From NCBI GenBank assembly GCA_963676075.2, contig CAXXNZ010000004.1, forward strand, positions 299,760-363,759: DNA of 64,000 bases, read 5' to 3'. The DNA is from JAHJQZ01 sp963676075 (GTDB taxonomy: Bacteria; Pseudomonadota; Alphaproteobacteria; Rhizobiales; Devosiaceae). The notes beneath the pieces are model-generated. The model was not told where the DNA came from. It ran no database searches and worked only from the letters and a program-made list of their open reading frames with translations. This document shows positions 27,095 through 38,752 of the stretch, one piece after another. Position numbers and translations under genes: made by a program. The stretch's first letter is position 1; every line of letters starts with the position of its first letter.

Positions 27095-27779
27095 CTATAA
27101 CTTAAATTTATTTTTTTTTAAATTCCTTTCCTACTCTTTATTAATATTGACTTTTAAAGTTGCGGATTTCAACTAATTTAAATAATTTTTCAATGATAAT
27201 TCAGTTAACAAAAAACTTCCAGAGTTTTTTTAGATTTACTTTAATTCAGCCTTATTGAATTCAAAGTTTGAATTTATAAAGGAATTCAATTTAGTTTGTT
27301 AAAAATTTTCATTTGATTCACAATTGATTTCAGTTTCTTCTTAAGAGAGTTAGTTTTGCATTGCCATTGTACTTGATGAATACTTATGTAGTGGTTTATT
27401 TTTTTATTAATATGTTTTTAGGTTAAATTGTTTCAATAACTTCATTAAAATCAACAAGTTTTTTTTTTATTTTAAATAATTAACAAACAATAATAATAAT
27501 TGATTTGATTCTTATCAAAAATTTAAAGATAAATTATAAACATTCTTAAATTAAGTAAATAAATCTTCTATTGCATTCATATTAAAATTAGTACTAAACA
27601 AATAACAAATTGTTAAAAATTAAACAAAAGAAAAACTACCCATTCAATTTAAGTTTCAAAGCAAATTATTTATCTTATTTCCATTTAATCAGAAACTTTT
27701 TTATTTCTTAAACAGTATGTATGGATAGTTAATTATTTCTTTTAAATAATAATAAATATTAATTTCAAAGATAATTTAT

Positions 27780-28902
27780 TTAAACCCCATAATAGAAAAT
27801 TTTACATATTCTAAACAGTTGAGTTTAAGAAATATTTTTAGCATTTTAAGAACAAATTTATTGCATAAAAAAGGTATACTAAGATAGATGTTTATTATTT
27901 AAATATAATAAAAAAACCTATCAAGATGAACTTATAAAATTTTTATATCTTCTTGCTATTGTATTACTTTTATTAAATAATCAATATCAATTTCAAATAT
28001 TTTATCAAGACTATGAATGAAATATTACTATTGTATATAATAACTATCCAAGATTAATTATTAATGTATTTAATTTATTCTAATTTAAGCAAGATAATAA
28101 TTACTCTAATCCATTATCTGTAATTTAAGTATTACTTAATATAAATAAAAATAAAGATAATAATTACTAACGAAAATTTAAACAAAGTTTTGATAAAGAG
28201 TTTTAATTTTTCAAAGCTTTTCCAAGTTCCTATAATTCAGGGTTTGTTACATTTTAATAACTTTAAAATATTTTGTTATTTTGAAGAATTTAAAGTTTAC
28301 TTTTAGAATTATAAGGATATTTCTTGTAAATTTGTATTTCAGGATTAATAAAATTCAATAAAATGCTCAGTTGTAAGATATTGATTTTGATTAAAAATTA
28401 TTTTAAGCTTTGTTAATTATTTAGCATTAGCAATTAAGTTTATGAAACAATTTCAAAAATTAATTAAATTTTCCTTTATTCTATTTAAAATAAATAAATA
28501 TTATTTGGGTATTAAAACTTGTATTCAGGAATAGCTAATTCAAGAGTATTTAGAGTTTCTATATTTTAAAGATTCGATAAATATCAAGTAGAATCATTAA
28601 CAGCTAATTTTAATTTTTCAATTTTTTCACCAAATTATCTTTCAGGATCTTCATTTCGTATAAATCTTATATAATTTGGCAATTGTATATTTAATGACAA
28701 TAAATTCAAGTTTAATAATATAGAATTGCAAAATTAATCCATTATTTATTTCGATAATTAAATTTCCTTTAGTTAGAAAAAAGATCCCTTTATAATAATT
28801 TTGAGTTTTATTAAATTTTATTTAGTTTATAAAAATAAGGACAGATTAGTTAAATTAGTTTCTAAAATATCTTATTACAAGGATTACCTAAAAAATAAAT
28901 GA
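27780..28902 (+). CDS. Hypothetical membrane or secreted protein (ciliate), start unresolved
   Basis: An open frame with TAR as Gln runs from at least 27780. It includes a strongly hydrophobic segment (FLYLLAIVLLLL), then NITIVYNNYPRLIINVF and a distal part with NFSIFSPNYLSGSSFRINL and a closing KDYLKNK before TGA at 28900. A TGA inside (QDYEWNITI) fits Trp. Introns may lie in the T-rich stretches near 28260-28340. No family is recognised. The stop overlaps the first ATG of the next frame by ATGA, which may mean the two are parts of one gene. Confidence 0.4.
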
Positions 28903-30737
28903 ATGATTATTATTATTATGAAAATAACGTAAAAATTTCTAAAGTAAAGGATTGTAAGTTTTTTTCTGATAAAAATTTCAAAAATTATAATGGGACAAAT
29001 TCTTAAAATTCTAATTTTAAAGCTAATAGAGATGGCAATAATCCTAATTTTTATCCAAATTTTTCAAAATACTTGAAATCAAAAGTGATACTAAAAACAA
29101 AATTTAAAAAAATTTAAATAAAATACTTTCAAAAGGTTAAGTTTAATTGTTTTAATGATTTAGTAACTGAAATAAAATCAATGAGATATTTAAAGATAAC
29201 GACATCATACTCAATTGTCCTTTATAATCAATACTGATTATGATAAAAAAAAACTTTAAGTTTAGAGAAAAGTCTGTTAAATTTACGAGGTTTTTTAAAC
29301 TCCCGAAAACAAATTAGTTTTATTCATTATTTAATGTTAATTACTTATCAAATTTTCATAAGCATCGCTTCCTTAAAATAGAATTAGTTTTTATTTCTAA
29401 AAAAACAAACTTATCACAAATTCATTCAATTATAAATAAATTTTTTTAGATTAAGGATTTAAATACAGTAAATTTGTTTTATAAATTAGAGTTATCTAAG
29501 TGTTTTAATACAAAATTGATTCCTATTGATGTTAGTTCTGAGCAATTTGAAAAAATTATTTCATTAACATTATTATTGACCTAATAGAATATTAACTCCT
29601 TGTTATAATAAAAACAAAAACCCCAAAATTTTATTTCCATAATTATCTCAAAACTTCATCTGTAACCTTTGTATTTGCTAAATTGATTTTATTCAATTTT
29701 TAGTAGGGTTGCATTTAAATAAACATTTTCAATCCCTCATCATTAATTTCTTCACAGTTGGATAAAGAAAGTTCTTTCAGTTAGGACTTTAAATAGAGCG
29801 AATGGCTCAGTGTTTTCAAAAAAGCATTTGTCACCCCCTAGGACTGTGTTTAAATTGTATCCGTTAATTTAAGTGAAAACGAAGTTGCCTTGCAAAAATG
29901 GCAATACTTTTTTTTTAGGAATTATTTATTCTAATGAATTTTTATATAAAACTCGTGAGGGTGATCCTCATCAGTAATCGAGAATTTTATTTATTTCACA
30001 GAAATGCTTTGATTCATAAGGAAATAAAGACATTCTTACAATAAATACTAATCATTTGTTCGGTCCAGTAAATGGATTTTTAAGTTTTAAATTTTTAGTA
30101 AATTTAAAGTTTATTTATTCTTAAGATTCTCAAGCGTGATCTTATAACTCCCTCTTAAATCCAAAAACTGTAAACTCGGTAGATATTATTAATTTAAATA
30201 AGATAAGCACTCTTCTTCTATAAAACTACAAAACTTCAACCTTAATTTCTTAAGTTATGATAACTACAGTTCCTAAAGCATTATTAAATCGACTTAACAA
30301 AACGTTAGAGATAATTCCTAGAGATTCAGAGGAGTCATTAGAGATAGTTAATAGTTACTTAAAATACTTGAGACTTGTATATCATTATCAAAAAAATTGC
30401 AATTGTTAAGTTTAAGTTGTAAATTTTTAATAGATTGTAATCGCTACTCTATAAAATATTCAAAGCCTTTATTATTTAATGAACAACTGCCTATAACTAA
30501 AGTAACCAAATTTTTAAAGGGTGAAAAATTAGTAATTTGGTTTAGTTCTTTAGAATCAAGTATTTATTAATAAATCCTGAGTGTCTTTTTAAGAGAGGAT
30601 AGTAAAGGGTATTCCTGTTCAAAGTACTTTGTAATTTCATTAATGATAATTCAATTTTGTAATTAATTTAATGAAAATAGTTTGTTTTAAATTGAGCAAA
30701 TAATTTCTTTGGATTTTGATAAACAAAATTATTTATG
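28899..30737 (+). CDS. Hypothetical large protein (ciliate)
   Basis: Starts MNDYYYYENNVKIS and ends at TGA 30735-30737 (IEQIISLDFDKQNYL). Long coding-like stretches include KTNLSQIHSIINKFFQIKDLN, a Cys/Pro-containing middle (SPPRTVFKLYP, KTREGDPHQQSR), LLNPKTVNSVDIINLNKIS and an LPITKVTKFLKGEKLVIW tail. Frame changes near 29250 and 30400 must be introns, which I could not place exactly. Regular Leu/Ile/Asn spacing suggests solenoid repeats (LRR-like), but no clean repeat could be aligned. Stops of this gene and the next (30838, opposite strand) are 100 bases apart. Confidence 0.5.
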
Positions 30738-30837
30738 AAAAATTTCTTTTTTTAATGGAAGAGAAAAAAATAAATGATTTTAAGCAAGATCCCAGATATT
30801 CATACTGGCAATATCAAAAGATAGTAAGATACTATTT

Positions 30838-33689
30838 TCAGGAAGGAAAAAGAAATTATTAATTTAATTATTATGAGAAATCAATTTCCTAATTAGAATT
30901 TTAATAAACAATATATTATTACATTAAAATTGTCCCAGTATATACGTTCCATTAAATTATAGTTGTATCTTTACTTCCACTCCATAAAGTGTTATTATTA
31001 GCAGATTGTATAATTGTAATGATTCCAGTATGCCCAATTAATTCTTTTTAAATGATTTTCAAATGGACTGAGTACACTCCAATACTATAATTTGACAACC
31101 CTAAATACAATAATTCATTAGTATTATCTAATTGGAGGCAGTTAATTTCCTTCATTAAGCAATTGGTTGGTTCAATTACTTATGATTTAGATAAACAATT
31201 TGTCTAATAATAATAATAGATATAATAAAATATTTTTGTAACTAGATAGCAATTGAAGTTCTGGTCAATAAATGCCAATTCTTAATTAGAACTCAATGAT
31301 AATTACTAAGTAAAAATATTTTCATCCAAAATTATTCTATTAATTATTTTGCAATCATCCTCTACATTTCATATAACAATATAATGATCAACTCCGCCAG
31401 AGACCAATATATTATTATTAATTGTTAATATAAGTATTTATTATTCATGTCCATAATACTATTTTTATTCTTATGTATCCAAATTGATTTAATTTAATGA
31501 ATTACTTATACAAAAATAAATTTTATTATGATTTTAAGAAGCTATTATGCATTTGATTTATTATTCTTTTTGATCATTAAATTCTTGAATTAATGAAGGG
31601 GTAAATGAAGTTGATAATGCTTCAGTAATTTGCTCCTTTTCGAATCAATTAAAATACAATTATATCTAATTAATTGCAATTTCAAAAAATTATTGAAAAT
31701 CATTTTTGGCATTAAAACAAAATTCTCCAAATTTAAAATTCTTATTTTAAATCTCAAATAATTAAAGTAATACTGATTCAATAATATCGAAATAACTTTC
31801 CTCTCTATTTTCAAAATAATCGCGATTAAAAATCAAATTAAAAACAATTTTTTTATGCAAACATTTAATTTTTTTCCCATTTAATTAAATCTTTAAACAA
31901 TCCGCATTAAATTCCAGGATAGAAATCTATGAAAATATTAACCCAGGGACAGATTTTGCCTAGATTGTCAATTATAAACTATTCTTATCTTCCAAATTTA
32001 AATTTATAATATTAAATTAATTGCATTCATTAATTATTGTCTAAAATTAGGATTTTGTTAAGGATTGCTTTTTTTATGCTTCTTCTAAATAAAGATTTTT
32101 TTAATAAGAGTAAAGACAATATTAAATGCCATCTTTTACAAATAATGTATCATTTTATGCCATTTTTTCCCACAAATCAAATTAAACTGGCTTATTAAAT
32201 GCCTCCTCCTCTAAATCAAAGGAAATATTTCCTTTCTATGGAGAACCATACTCAAACTTTCCCTCAAAGGAAATAAATTAATTAAATCATAAAATTCCAT
32301 TGTTATGTGGGACATTATTTTTCCAATCCCCTTTGTAGATCATTTATAAATTGTTATCTTCATCTTTCATTAATAATTTACCATTCCCTTATCTAATCCA
32401 ATTATGACTAACTTCTCCCTCATAGACATAGGGTTTTGTTGAATATTAAATGACAGAACTCTAAAAATTTTCTTCTTGTTCTATGATTTCTGGTTTAAAA
32501 CGCTATAAATATGGTATAGTAATTGGTGAAGTTATTGCAGATTCTAATTCCAACAATAAAGCAATTTCAAATATATTTTTTCTTTATTTCTCATCTTCTT
32601 CCAACAATCATTCTAACAAATTAAATCCTTCATCCTCCATTTTCACCAATCTTTTATTCCTTCATACACAATTCCTCACAATTAGTTTAAACTAATCTTT
32701 CAAGATGTCCATTTCACTTTCATCAAACGTTTAGAGACCTTTCCATTCTTCATTCGATACTGTACCAACTGCTGCAACTCACATTAAGACAATCCCTAAA
32801 GAATAAAGATCAGATTTGAAGGGATCATGCTAACATATTTTTTTATTGTCTTTTAAGGCTTATTTCATTGCAGGGGACATGAAACGCCGAGTTCCTTTTC
32901 TTATTGTTGCTGATATTAATGTATCAGCATCAAATTATCCTTTTTCTACTAATATTTTTTCTGTTAACCCTTGATCACAAATCACAAATTCGTCACCCAC
33001 TGATAAATAAAATATATTATCTGGTTTTAAATCAAAATTCACTAAAAAATCCCTTTATAGCTCAACCAAATTAGCTAATAAATCTATTGCAATTTTCATT
33101 CATTCGAAATAACTAAATGGTGATTATAATTTCTATCGTCAATTTAATAAGCTCCCCAAAGTGAATTTCGCAAATTCAAGTTCAATTATGACAACAGACT
33201 ATTGGGATTTTATGTCTTTTACAACTATTTTAGCATAAATTGTTAGGGCTTTAGAATCTAGTGTTAAACCACTCCTGCGTTAGATAAGTTCAGTCATTTC
33301 TATTTCATCTTTTATTAATTTTTCTTTTTACTTTGAATTTTTGTTACTTATTTGAACTTTGAGTGCAATTTCTTCATTACGAATTATGTTATACGCCTAT
33401 ATAGAAAAAAAAATAATTATTAAATATATGATGTGATGACTTTAAATACTAATCCAAATGCACCCATGGCAATAGCTTTTAAATTTGTATATTTCTACAC
33501 AAATCGATTCTCCAACCACGTTTTTACATTTGTCTACTAAGATAACATTTCTTATTTTGTTTTAATTTCTTGTTTTTCAAGAAAGCCAACATGTTCTTCA
33601 AAATTTAAGATCTCATAATCAGGGACAACCTTCTTTTCTTCTTATTATTGCTATTGACTTAAAGAAGGCCTTATAAACAACTGATTCAT
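30838..33689 (-). CDS. Protein kinase - MORN - WD40 fusion protein (ciliate)
   Basis: One leftward gene of about 930 residues, start MNQLFIRPSLSQ at 33689, with an intron near 33405-33450. Kinase domain about 33500-32700: AIAMGAFGLVFK loop, Lys in IALKVQ, catalytic loop NFDLKPDN (HRD is NFD), metal motif CDQGL (DFG is DQG). MORN-like repeats follow near 32420-32290 (YEGEVSHNWIRQGNG, YKGDWKNN). WD40 repeats end it, about 31470-30930 (LVSGGVDHYIVIW, GHTGIITI, LWSGSKDTTIIQW). Eight in-frame TGA codons sit where Trp fits, including the WD-repeat Trp at 31379-31381. A scaffold with weak or altered kinase activity is likely. Confidence 0.85.
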
Positions 33690-34054
33690 CTGTTTCGCTT
33701 CTTCGTTATTTTATTAAAGAAACTCTTTCTTTTTTTATTGTAGTAATAAAATCATATTATCTTAATGTTATTTCAGAGGAGAGTGAGGAACCTTATTAAT
33801 TTAAAGATTTAGTTTTTCATTTTCATAGGTTTATTCACTTTGCTTTGTTTAGTTTGTATATTTGTCTTATTTTTTTTTGTTGATATAAGTTGAACCGCAA
33901 ATACCCATTTAAAAGAACAATTTATAATAAAAAATATATAAACAAATTTATTTATTTAAAAAAAATGTTGATATTAAACTTTATTTAAATCTGTAATCTT
34001 TAAATAATTTTTAATTTGAATAAAGCATTACAGTAAACATTTGAAAAATACTTA
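33690..34054. promoter_or_regulatory. Divergent intergenic region
   Basis: 365 very AT-rich bases between two start codons facing away from each other (33689 and 34055). I see no gene. It must hold both promoters. No specific motif is recognised. Confidence 0.5.
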
Positions 34055-35490
34055 ATGAAAACAAAAAAAAAATCTTTTTTTCACAAATTTTTCAGATTCT
34101 TTTGTATCAGCAATGAACAAGAGTCCTTATCGACTAGACCAGCCTTGAAACACTAATAAACTATACCTTAAAAATAATACTCTTATCCCACAACTGCATA
34201 CACTAGTAACCAGTTATAAAATTTAACTCCCTCAACAAATTGCTCTTCGAACAAATAAGCCTTCCCTACAAATTATTAACTCATGAAAAAGAAACGGTGT
34301 AAAACTATATCAAACCTTGACCCAATAATAAGTTTATTTTCCGAGGCACTTTACTAAAACTTTCCTACAAATGAATGATTTTTATGTCAATTATCAACGA
34401 ATTTTGTATTAAAAATAACATAAAAAAAACTCAAAATTATGAGAAAAAGTATTAGTGCATTAGATTTTAGAAAATAATATTAACAAATTGATAATAATAA
34501 AAGCTTTCCGGATGCACTAGCAACTTATTTTGCTAACAAAATCTAATAAAAATTAGCATAAAAGAATTAAACTTGTTCTGGAAAAGTTATTCTTGATGCA
34601 TTTGCTTAATGAGGTGCCTTAACAATTGAAGTTTGCAATCAAATATTTTATTTATTCATTATTCTAAGTTTGCAAAAGAAAATTTTTTTGTTATTGGCTT
34701 AGATATGTCATCACAACGACTCGACTATTGCAGGGCTTCAGCGAAACTAAATTCTATCAGTGAATAAGTAGAATTCATTTAAGCAAATTTTTTATCTCCT
34801 TTTATTCTAAATTATGCCGCAATTGTTGATATTGTTATAATCTATCCCGATTTTTATAAAAATATTTGCTAACTGACATTAAATCTTGAATTAATTTTAG
34901 TCTCATTATTGAAATAAGCTCTCAGTGTAAGTAAAACCTTTTTGTTCTTATTACCCGCATCACTCAATTTTTAAGAAATTATTGCTATCTTTAATCAAGC
35001 TATTGATTTACCAAATTTCTCACTTGAAATTGAAGAAATTATTATAAATAATAATTTATAATTAATTGCTGTTTATGGTGAGGAAGCTTCCCTATCATTA
35101 TCCCAATAAACGAAATTTAGCACATGGTTTCAAAATTTTGCTGCAACAACAATTCAGAGTACTTAATCTAAATATCCTTCCCCAATAATAAACAAATAAG
35201 TTCTATTAGACTCTTAATGAAGCCATTCACATTCATCAGAAAAGATACATCCTATCTCAGATTATGATGATTATTCTGAAGAAATCTTTGGGGTTACCCA
35301 AAGTAATATTAACGAGAATAAATAAAATGACAATTACTTTTCAAAATAGAATGATTATGGGCCTGAAAGCACTTTGAAATATACTAATTATTTAATTAAT
35401 CGTGCGTTTAGTGAAAACCAAGGAAAATAATAATCAAGAAAAGCCTCTGAAAAGTAAGCAAGTTTCCCAGTACACTTCATAAAATTATGA
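34055..35490 (+). CDS. TGS1-like RNA cap methyltransferase domain protein, active site degenerate (ciliate)
   Basis: Starts MKTKKKSFFHKFFRFF; one 38-base intron at about 34635-34672. A Ser/Thr/Gln-rich N-terminus is followed by a TGS1-type Rossmann domain: VILDAFAQWGALTIEFA, FFVIGLDMSSQRLDYCRASA, SEQVEFIQANFL, then TFLFLLPASLNFQEI and NNNLQLIAVYGE, all collinear with TGS1. The SAM motif usually reading DAFCGxGGN is altered to DAFAQWGAL, and the catalytic PPWGGP region reads IIYPDFYKN. It may therefore be a pseudoenzyme or have changed specificity. The Trp in AQWG is TGA at 34610-34612. A Ser/Asn-rich tail ends at TGA 35488. Confidence 0.75.
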
Positions 35491-35562
35491 TTTTAGTTTA
35501 TTTCATTTAAGTTTAATAGTGATTATTTATAAAAAAAAAACTTAGAAAAACAAAAATCATTA

Positions 35563-36752
35563 TCAGTTTTATACTGCATATGAAGAAAAAATCCCTTTTA
35601 AACGTTTCTTTTTAGAATTAATTTATAAAAGAGAGAAATGCTTACCTAACAACGCCATAGATCTGATTTAGCTTTAGTTACAAAGCATCCAATACTAAAC
35701 TTGTCATCCTCTTTTTCGACAGCAGTGTTCGAGTTCCAAGGGTGTTACAACGATTTGAATCTTACTCTATTAAATTTTTTATAAGTTTTCGTTGGTAAAT
35801 CAATAATTTTGTTTTTAGTTGTTTTACAATCTGGCAGGAAAAAAGTGGTAGTTTGTGGATTTGAATATCTTTTTTCAATCTATTAAATTGGGGTAGTGAA
35901 GACATTCACAAATTATTCAAGTGCATACTTTTATTTTAGTTAAGATTCTTATAATTTCATCATTAATTATTATTCTTTTTTTTCCTTTTAAAGGTTTTCC
36001 AGTTTCTGTTAGGTTGCTAATGCATTGATTTTAGATACCTTCAATTAATTTTCTTTCATTAATAATTGTTACTAATTCTCTTTCAATTTCTCATTTTTTT
36101 ATTTTTTTAAACATTCAAAATTCTTTATAAATTTGGCTTGCTTTTTATTATTTTCTAATATAGAACTTTTTTATTATAAAATTGAAAGCTAATTAGATTA
36201 TTTATATTCCTTAATTAACGATCATTATTTTTGTTTATGCTTTAGGAATAATTTTGCTTTTTTCTCATTTTTTGAATGCTTTCTTTCTTTTATTTTTTCT
36301 TTCATAGTTGTAATAAATTCTTATTATTCTCTTTACATCTAACTTTTCTATTACAAAATAAGAATATTTAATTGAAATATTACAGTCCTTTGCTTCTCTA
36401 AATGTATTTCTTTCATTTATAAAATAAATTTTGTTTTTAACCTAGTTTATATAATATTACTTCTCATTTTCTGTTTCTCCGTGTCTAATAAATCAACTCT
36501 ATTATTTAATATTTATTATTCACTTTCTATCTTTTTTAATACTCTTTTTGCTAATGATAATGAAGATGCTTTGAAATCATTAATATCTTATAAATCCTCA
36601 AGTTTAAATAATTTATTATTTTCAGTTTTGGATTTTTCAATTTTCATTAATTCGTCTTGACTGGAGGCTTCGTTAACTTGATCCTCAATAATTTAATTAT
36701 TTAATTCTTATGAATTATTTTTTGATTCAACTTCTTCTATCTATTCGGTCAT
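35563..36752 (-). CDS. Coiled-coil protein (ciliate)
   Basis: Start MTEQIEEVESKNNSQ at 36752, then about 290 residues of Lys/Glu/Gln-rich coiled coil with heptad-like Leu spacing. A distinct C-terminal region follows: TTTFFLPDCKTTKNK, RVRFKSLQHPWNSN, KFSIGCFVTKAKSDLWRCQ. A 38-base intron at about 35606-35643 leads to a last exon KRLKGIFSSYAVQN before TGA 35563-35565. Probably cytoskeletal, by composition only. It is convergent with the TGS1-like gene, stops 72 bases apart. Confidence 0.7.
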
Positions 36753-37265
36753 TTTTAATTATCTTAAAATTAAATAATAATATATGCTAAGTTTTATTTT
36801 TTTATTTTTTTGTATTATTTAATTATTTTAATTATTAATTTTTAATTTTTTAAACTTTTAATTTTTTGAAAAATTAAAAAATGCAAACAAAACAAAACAT
36901 TAAAATTTCAATCAAAGAAAGAATTTAAATTACTTTTATTCAATCAAACAACTCACAATAAAATAATCATCACTAGCTATCAGAATATAATTATAAATTT
37001 CATCTTGATTTAATTACTATAGAATTATTATATTTCAAGTTTTCTAACAATAAAGATCTTCAAATATATTTTCAAATTTGACAATGAAAAAAAGTTAATA
37101 ATTTATGAAATTTATAGGATTTGATTTTTATTAATTTCTGTTGATGAATATTATGGTTTCTTTAGTAAAAAAAAAGTAATTTTTTAAGATATTGTATAAT
37201 ATTCCCTTTAAATAAAATTTGTTAATTTTTAAAAAATTATCCAAATAATTGTTTAATTAAAAAAA

Positions 37266-38554
37266 ATGGTAGAATCATCAAAGCTAATAATTTCTAAAAC
37301 ATCCTATTAGGTTTAGACCGTTGAATGTTAGGTAGAAAATACATTTTTTTTCATTTTATAGAATGGAACTAAATTACAATATCAAATTTTAAAAGTTGTA
37401 GGAAATGGCACATTCGGAGTAGTTTATTCAGTAAGAAATTAAAATAATTTAACGAATTCAAAAGGCTAAATTGCCCATTACGGGAGAAATTGTTGCCATA
37501 AAAAAAGTATTTTAAGATAAAAAGTATAAAAACCGTGAGCACTTGATTACTTAAGAGCTTCATCATCCAAATTGTGTTTGTGTCAAATATTCTTTTTTTT
37601 CTGAAGGTGATAAAGTAACAAAATATTCTTTTTATTTCTTACAAATTTTATTAGAAAGATGATATCTTTTTAAATATTGTAATGGACTATATGTCCGATA
37701 ACCTTTACTAAGTTACTAAGCATTTCAGAAGGGCAGGCTCAGCATTTCCAAGTATGTTAGTCAAACTGTATTCATACTAAATGTTCCGATCCTTAGCCTA
37801 TATCCATGCACTTGGAATTTGCCATCGAGATATTAAACCGTAAAATATGTTAGTTGACTTTCAGGGAGATCATAGTTTAAAATTATGTGATTTTGGGTCA
37901 GCGAAAAAATTAGTCAAAGGGGAACCTAATATTGCTTATATTTGTTCAAGATATTATAGGGCCCCAGAACTTATATTTGGAGCAACTTAATATACAAATT
38001 AAGTTGATGTGTGATCTTTAGGTAAATTGTTACAAAATTAATTAATTGAAAAAAGGATGTGTTATTGCAGAAATGATTTTATTAAAACCAATATTCCCCG
38101 GTGAAAGTTCTATTGATTAATTAGCTTAGATCATCAAAATTTGTGGAACCCCTACAGTCGAACAAATTTAATTGATGAATCCTCATAATACAGCAGATTT
38201 TAAGTGTCCAAGCATTAAAGCTTACTCTTTGTCAAAAGTTAAAACAGTAATTTTAAATTTAAATTGTTTTAGTTGTTTAAAACAGCGGATGCACAATTAA
38301 TAGACCTGATGTCGAAAGTATTAGTTTATGTCCCAACTTAAAGATTAACTGCTTTAGAAGCTTTAGCACACCCTTATTTTGATGAATTGAGATAGTAAAA
38401 ACTAACTATTAACAATAAACCACTTCCAGATCTCTTCAATTTTACTAAAGGTCATAAATTAATTTTTTATTTAATGATTCTTTTAGAGGAACTTTCAAGT
38501 TAGCCAGATTTAGTGAGCAAATTAGTCCCTTCATGGTATGTTCCTAAAAAATGA
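37266..38554 (+). CDS. Glycogen synthase kinase 3 (GSK-3/shaggy) (ciliate)
   Basis: Exons joined over five or six short introns (for example 37332-37361) give about 370 residues. The order is canonical GSK-3: VVGNGTFGVVYSA glycine loop, IVAIKKVFQDKKYKNRE, catalytic CHRDIKPQNMLVD, LCDFGSAKKLVKGEPN, activation loop YICSRYYRAPELIFGA with the autophosphorylated Tyr, then VDVWSLGCVIAEM, IKICGTPTVEQI and LTALEALAHPYFDEL. The Gln of KPQN is TAA (37841-37843), and the invariant Trp of VDVWS is TGA (38012-38014). The gene ends with two in-frame TGA codons two codons apart (first at 38552). A cytoplasmic Ser/Thr kinase in cell signalling. Confidence 0.95.
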
Positions 38555-38752
38555 AAATGAAAAAAATTATTAAATTTTGCTTTATTTTTTGTCGTTTCTA
38601 TATGAAAAAATCTTAATATTTTATTATTAAATAATAATAATAATAATAATAGGAAATAAAAAATTAAAACCCCAATATTTATAAATTTTATAAATATTTT
38701 AAACCGAAAATAACTACTATATTATTATATTAAAATAAGCATTATAATTTCA

